Source of the DNA: Clostridium_AT stratigraminis
GTDB lineage: Bacteria > Bacillota > Clostridia > Clostridiales > Clostridiaceae
Reading direction: 5' to 3'
Assembly: GCF_045310675.1 (NCBI RefSeq)
Contig: NZ_JBJHZZ010000002.1
Span: 124,001 to 188,000, forward strand
DNA: 64,000 nucleotides
Made by a program: the position numbers and the translations under genes. The notes beneath the pieces are model-generated. The model was given only the letters and a program-made list of their open reading frames with translations, ran no database searches and was not told where the DNA came from. This document shows, piece by piece, positions 60,853 through 64,000 of this stretch (positions are counted from its first letter, which is position 1; the number at the start of each line of letters is the position of its first letter).

Positions 60853-61829
60853 TTTATATAGATAACAATTCTACAAATCCATATTTTAATTTTGCACTAG
60901 AATATTACCTTATTTATGAAAAGCAGCTTCCTGAGGACAGTGTATTTATATTTTGGAGAACTGAACCTACGGTGATGCTTGGAAAATATCAGAATACTCT
61001 AGAGGAAATAAATGAAAGCTATGTAAGGGAACATGGGGTAAATGTAGTAAGAAGAATAACTGGCGGTGGAACTATATACACAGATATGGGAGGCTGGCAG
61101 TTCAGCTTTATAACAAAGGGCTCTGCAAGCCAGATAGATTTTCAAAAGTATATTGAACCAATACTTAAGGCTTTAAATGACATAAATGTCCATGCTGAAT
61201 TTAACAGCAGAAATGATCTTGTTATTGAAGGAAAGAAGTTCTCGGGAAATGCTCAGTGTATGAGTAATGGCTATACCCTCCATCACGGGTCTCTGCTTTT
61301 TAATACTGATTTTGAGCAAATGGTAAGGTGTATAACTGTAGATGATTATAAAATTATTTCAAAGGGAATTAAGTCGGTTCGTGAGAGGGTAACAAATATT
61401 TCTGAACACTTAGCTAAGCCTATGGATGAATTAAGCTTTAAAAAGCTTATGGTAAATAGTATTATGAATGGCTCAGAGAAGGAATATAAATTAACTAAAG
61501 AGGATCTAACTAGAATTGAGGAAATAGCTAGGGAAAAGTTTCAAAGCTGGCAGTGGAATTATGGGACCTCACCGAAATTTAATATAACAAAAACAGGACG
61601 TTTTAAAGGTGGAAAAATAGAGTTTAAGCTGGATGTAAATAAGGGAATTGTTGAAAGCTGCAATATCTATGGAGATTTCTTTGGCTTAATTGATATTTCT
61701 ACCATATGTAGTGCCTTAATTGGCGTAAGCTATAATAAGGAAAGTATAAGGGAAGCCTTATCAAAGCTTGATTTGCATAACGCTTTTTATAATATCAATT
61801 TCGAGGAATTACTTGATATAATCTGTTAG
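60849..61829 (+). CDS. Lipoate--protein ligase family protein (second copy)
   Basis: A 326-residue paralogue of the first ligase. It keeps RRITGGGTIYTDMGGWQFSF, GKKFSGNAQCMSNGYTLHHGSLLF and KSVRERVTNI, plus a C-terminal domain. Differences from the first copy (IYTDMGGW in place of VFHDTGNL) suggest another substrate: octanoate transfer for LipA, or amidotransfer between carriers. It starts at 60849 inside the lipA stop codon, so translation is coupled to lipA. Confidence 0.9.
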   Translation: MIYIDNNSTNPYFNFALEYYLIYEKQLPEDSVFIFWRTEPTVMLGKYQNTLEEINESYVREHGVNVVRRITGGGTIYTDMGGWQFSFITKGSASQIDFQKYIEPILKALNDINVHAEFNSRNDLVIEGKKFSGNAQCMSNGYTLHHGSLLFNTDFEQMVRCITVDDYKIISKGIKSVRERVTNISEHLAKPMDELSFKKLMVNSIMNGSEKEYKLTKEDLTRIEEIAREKFQSWQWNYGTSPKFNITKTGRFKGGKIEFKLDVNKGIVESCNIYGDFFGLIDISTICSALIGVSYNKESIREALSKLDLHNAFYNINFEELLDIIC

Positions 61830-61838
61830 AATAGTTTA

Positions 61839-61906
61839 TGTGGCACGGGGAAGTATCTAGTGCCTCATTGGGAGGTATGTGGCATTAGAAACGCCCCTAT
61901 GCCGCA
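61839..61906. repeat. Two GTGGCA palindromic repeats in tandem
   Basis: The first unit is 61839-61867 (TGTGGCA ... TGCCTCA) and the second 61878-61906 (TGTGGCA, AGAAACGCCCCTA, TGCCGCA). The second resembles the repeat at 41949-41978 closely. They fill the gap between lplA2 and the convergent esterase gene. Confidence 0.65.
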
Positions 61907-61919
61907 TCGCCTCTTTATC

Positions 61920-62696
61920 TTATAAAGGAAGCCACTTTAAAACCTTTTGTATTTCTGCATCCCAATAATCCCAGGTATGTTCACCAGAGCCTTCATTATA
62001 GGTAAAATCTATGTTAGTTGTTTCTATAAACTTTTTAAAGTTTTGGTTAATTCCATAGAGGAAGTCTTCTGTCCCACAGCATTGATATAATTTTGGCTTT
62101 GGTTCTTTGGAAATTAAAAGTTTTTTTGCGAGGAAATAAAGGTCATTCTCACTTCCTGCTAACATGCTTAAGTCACCGAAAATATTATATAACCCAGCGT
62201 TATCAGTATCATCCACCGTAGAAACAATTTCTGTCATATCAAGTGCGCCCGAAAGACTTGCTGCAGCAGCATATTTTTCAGGACAGCTTAGAGCAATTTT
62301 AAATGCTCCGTATCCCCCCATGGAAAGTCCTGCTATAAAGTTATCTTCTCTTTTTTCGCTTAAGGGAAAAAACTGCCTTGCTATCTTAGGTAATTCCTCA
62401 GCTATGTAGGTAAAATATCTTTCTCCATTCTTCATATCTGTATAAAAGCTTTTTCCGGCATCAGGCATTACAACTGCAAGTCCCATTGAATCTACATATC
62501 TTTCTATAGAAGTCTTTCTCTGCCAATCAGTATGATCTCCAGATAATCCATGAAGCAAATACAAGGCTTTATATTTATTAGAAGCAAATGATCCTTCCTT
62601 GCCTATTTGAGAAGTCTTATTTTGAGGCAAAATCACGTAAATAGATGTGTTCATGCCAAGTACCTCTGAAGAAAAGTTACAAGTAATAAATGCCAT
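61920..62696 (-). CDS. Esterase, alpha/beta hydrolase (tributyrin esterase type)
   Basis: A 258-residue alpha/beta hydrolase of the esterase D/EstA family. The oxyanion region is LLHGLSGDHTDW. The nucleophile is Ser125 in AGLSMGGYGAF. Asp in GTEDFLY and His in GEHTWDYWD complete the triad. There is no signal peptide. Family members cleave short acyl esters, including acetylated sugars or S-formylglutathione; the substrate is not fixed. The ATG at 62696 follows AAAGGAGG. Confidence 0.9.
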   Translation of the reverse strand: MAFITCNFSSEVLGMNTSIYVILPQNKTSQIGKEGSFASNKYKALYLLHGLSGDHTDWQRKTSIERYVDSMGLAVVMPDAGKSFYTDMKNGERYFTYIAEELPKIARQFFPLSEKREDNFIAGLSMGGYGAFKIALSCPEKYAAAASLSGALDMTEIVSTVDDTDNAGLYNIFGDLSMLAGSENDLYFLAKKLLISKEPKPKLYQCCGTEDFLYGINQNFKKFIETTNIDFTYNEGSGEHTWDYWDAEIQKVLKWLPL

Positions 62697-62830
62697 AAAT
62701 TTAAACCTCCTTTAAATCATTACAATTATTAACATTATATAATTTAAGAAATAATAAAACAATAAATTAAATATAGTTATCAAGGTTATACTAATTGTAC
62801 AAATAATTGAATGCTTCGGAGGTGTCTAGA

Positions 62831-63268
62831 ATGAAGAAACTAGCTGTCTTAGGCTTCATTATGGGTATGCTTTATTTTACTGCTGAAGGTTTTTGGAGGG
62901 GGTGGACTAATATTTCAATGCTTTTTGTGGGTGGCTTATGTGCTGTTCTTATAGGTTTGTTAAATGAATTTCCAAAGCGGTATAAGTTTAAAATTTGGCA
63001 GCAGTGCCTACTTGGAACCTTAATAATTGTTTCAATAGAATTTATTTCTGGATTTATTTTAAATATTTGTCTAAAATTAGATATTTGGGATTATTCAAAA
63101 CATTATGGAAATATCATGGGACAAGTATGCATTACATACACTATTTTGTGGTTTATAATAACTCCTGCTGTTATTTGGCTTGATGATTGGTTAAGATGGG
63201 AAATATATGGTGATGGGGCGCACTATAATTTAAAGCAGGTATATAGAGACTTAATAAAGTTGAAATAG
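62831..63268 (+). CDS. CmpB-type (ABC_trans_CmpB) membrane protein
   Basis: A 145-residue membrane protein with four hydrophobic segments (about 5-22, 28-46, 60-80, 98-118). The sequence ISGFILNICLKLDIWDYSKHYGNIMGQVC matches the PF06541 pattern of uncharacterised clostridial membrane proteins once called type IV ABC permeases. No ATPase gene is adjacent. I chose the ATG at 62831, which has CGGAGGTG upstream. Confidence 0.75.
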   Translation: MKKLAVLGFIMGMLYFTAEGFWRGWTNISMLFVGGLCAVLIGLLNEFPKRYKFKIWQQCLLGTLIIVSIEFISGFILNICLKLDIWDYSKHYGNIMGQVCITYTILWFIITPAVIWLDDWLRWEIYGDGAHYNLKQVYRDLIKLK

Positions 63269-63295
63269 TAGGCAAAATTCTATTATAAATAGTAA

Positions 63296-63330
63296 TGTAA
63301 AAATCAACATTGGTAATGTTGATTTTTACA
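63296..63330. terminator. Bidirectional terminator between convergent genes
   Basis: A perfect 16-bp stem TGTAAAAATCAACATT with a GGT loop. The A/T-rich foot of the stem acts as a U-tract in either direction. Confidence 0.8.
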
Positions 63331-63354
63331 TAAGATGGAGTTTTCAGTATAGGG

Positions 63355-63783
63355 CTAAGCAAGTAGTTGATGCCGGAATACCTTATACATTTTATTATAA
63401 AAATAAGTTAATATGTCTGATCTCTTTATAATTCCTATAAATACATTATAATCATCTACCACTGGGACAAAGTTTTGGCTTATGGAAGTTACAAACAAAT
63501 CTTCTATATTAGCATCAATGTGGACTGGTCTAATATTAGAATGAACTGGAATCTCGTAAATCTTTATTTTTGAGGTGTTTTTTATATCTAAATTTGAGTC
63601 ATCTTTTAGCTTCCAAAGAAGGTCTCCTTCCGTCAGGGTACCAACATATCTACCTTTGTCATCTAAAATAGGAATAGCAGTATAGGTATGATATTCCATT
63701 CTCTCAATAGCCTGTCTCATGGTATTACTGGATTTTTCAAAAACTACATCTGTTTTTGGTGTTAAGAAAAATGCTATATTCAT
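63355..63783 (-). CDS. CBS-domain pair protein
   Basis: A 142-residue cytoplasmic protein with two CBS motifs in tandem (about 8-60 and 78-135). Sequences such as AIPILDDKGRYVGTLTEGDLLWKL and FVPVVDDYNVFIGIIKRSDIL are the usual strand-helix ends. Such stand-alone pairs bind adenine nucleotides and sense energy state or c-di-AMP; the target is unknown. I chose the ATG at 63783 after AGAGGT; an in-frame ATG at 63846 gives a basic extension without a ribosome-binding site. Confidence 0.88.
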   Translation of the reverse strand: MNIAFFLTPKTDVVFEKSSNTMRQAIERMEYHTYTAIPILDDKGRYVGTLTEGDLLWKLKDDSNLDIKNTSKIKIYEIPVHSNIRPVHIDANIEDLFVTSISQNFVPVVDDYNVFIGIIKRSDILTYFYNKMYKVFRHQLLA

Positions 63784-64000
63784 AATTATTAACCTCTTTC
63801 TTAAAATAGTAATTTCAATATTCTTCATTAAATAGCGACAAAACAAATAATAAATTACATATATTACTAAATCTTCGATATATATATCTTACATACTGAA
63901 TACGACAGTTTTGTGTAGAAATTATTAACCCTTTGTAAAACTGTATATTTAATAGAAATAGCAACCACATTACTATATGAAGATGAGTTTGAAAATATGA

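Noticed and set aside
63905..63947. Inverted repeat ACAGTTTT/AAAACTGT near the window end
   Set aside because: Short arms, about 30 nt apart in AT-rich DNA; likely chance.
1..64000. tRNA, rRNA, intact insertion sequences, prophage or att sites
   Set aside because: None was recognised on either strand by reading; faint or divergent copies could be missed without a covariance or profile search.

Overview
The window looks like the chromosome of a low-GC, Gram-positive anaerobe close to Clostridium sensu stricto. The DNA is AT-rich, ribosome-binding sites are strong (AGGAGG type), TTG, GTG and even ATT starts are used, and the gene families (class II single-chain PurL, PyrK/PyrD type 1B, PyrI, KdpFABC, GalT type 2, PyrR and purine-riboswitch attenuators) fit that group. 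No rRNA, tRNA, CRISPR array, intact insertion sequence or prophage is visible. The species cannot be named from the sequence alone.

Layout. 1-3.8 kb: the end of an ABC ATPase gene and its very large FtsX-type permease. 3.9-6.7 kb (minus strand): a thioredoxin-like protein, a lipoprotein, and an ECF sigma factor with a DUF4179-type membrane partner. 7-14.5 kb: Ogt DNA repair protein, two chemoreceptors, a LapA-like protein, a CitG-like protein, a stand-alone S4 gene and an SDR oxidoreductase. 14.7-16.7 kb: a small membrane zinc-ribbon protein, a PAP2 phosphatase and a creatininase-family protein. 16.9-22 kb: lacI-type regulator, galT, galK, galE (Leloir pathway), with two identical 20-bp operators. 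22-23 kb: a zinc-ribbon protein and a sugar O-acetyltransferase. 23.4-29.2 kb (minus): kdpF-A-B-C-D potassium pump operon with a kinase-less KdpD and a GC-rich tandem repeat between kdpB and kdpC. 29.7-32.2 kb: a divergent sensor kinase and a response regulator with a TPR-like, not DNA-binding, output. 32.3-33.5 kb: a small membrane protein and remnants of a second kdp locus.

33.6-44.9 kb is the purine operon purL-E-C-F-M-N-H-D. It is preceded by a guanine-class purine riboswitch and an intrinsic terminator. 45.0-50.9 kb is the pyrimidine operon pyrB-I-C-F-K-D-E behind a PyrR-type attenuator. Together they hold most of de novo IMP synthesis (purB and purK are not here) and the route from carbamoyl phosphate to OMP and UMP. 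51-53 kb carries a cold-shock protein, an unknown protein, a tiny ORF and infC with an ATT start and no rpmI-rplT behind it. 53.1-58.5 kb is the xylose cluster xylA-xylR(ROK)-xylB plus galM. 58.7-61.8 kb is a lipoylation cluster: two lipoate ligases, lipoyl synthase and a free-standing 78-residue lipoyl domain. The window ends with an esterase, a CmpB-type membrane protein and a CBS-pair protein.

The least ordinary parts are the kdp region (a structured leader with a terminator before kdpF, truncated KdpD, a two-component system without a DNA-binding domain, and a ghost second kdp locus), the lipoyl-domain cluster, the infC leader, and a family of small degenerate palindromic repeats in several intergenic gaps.
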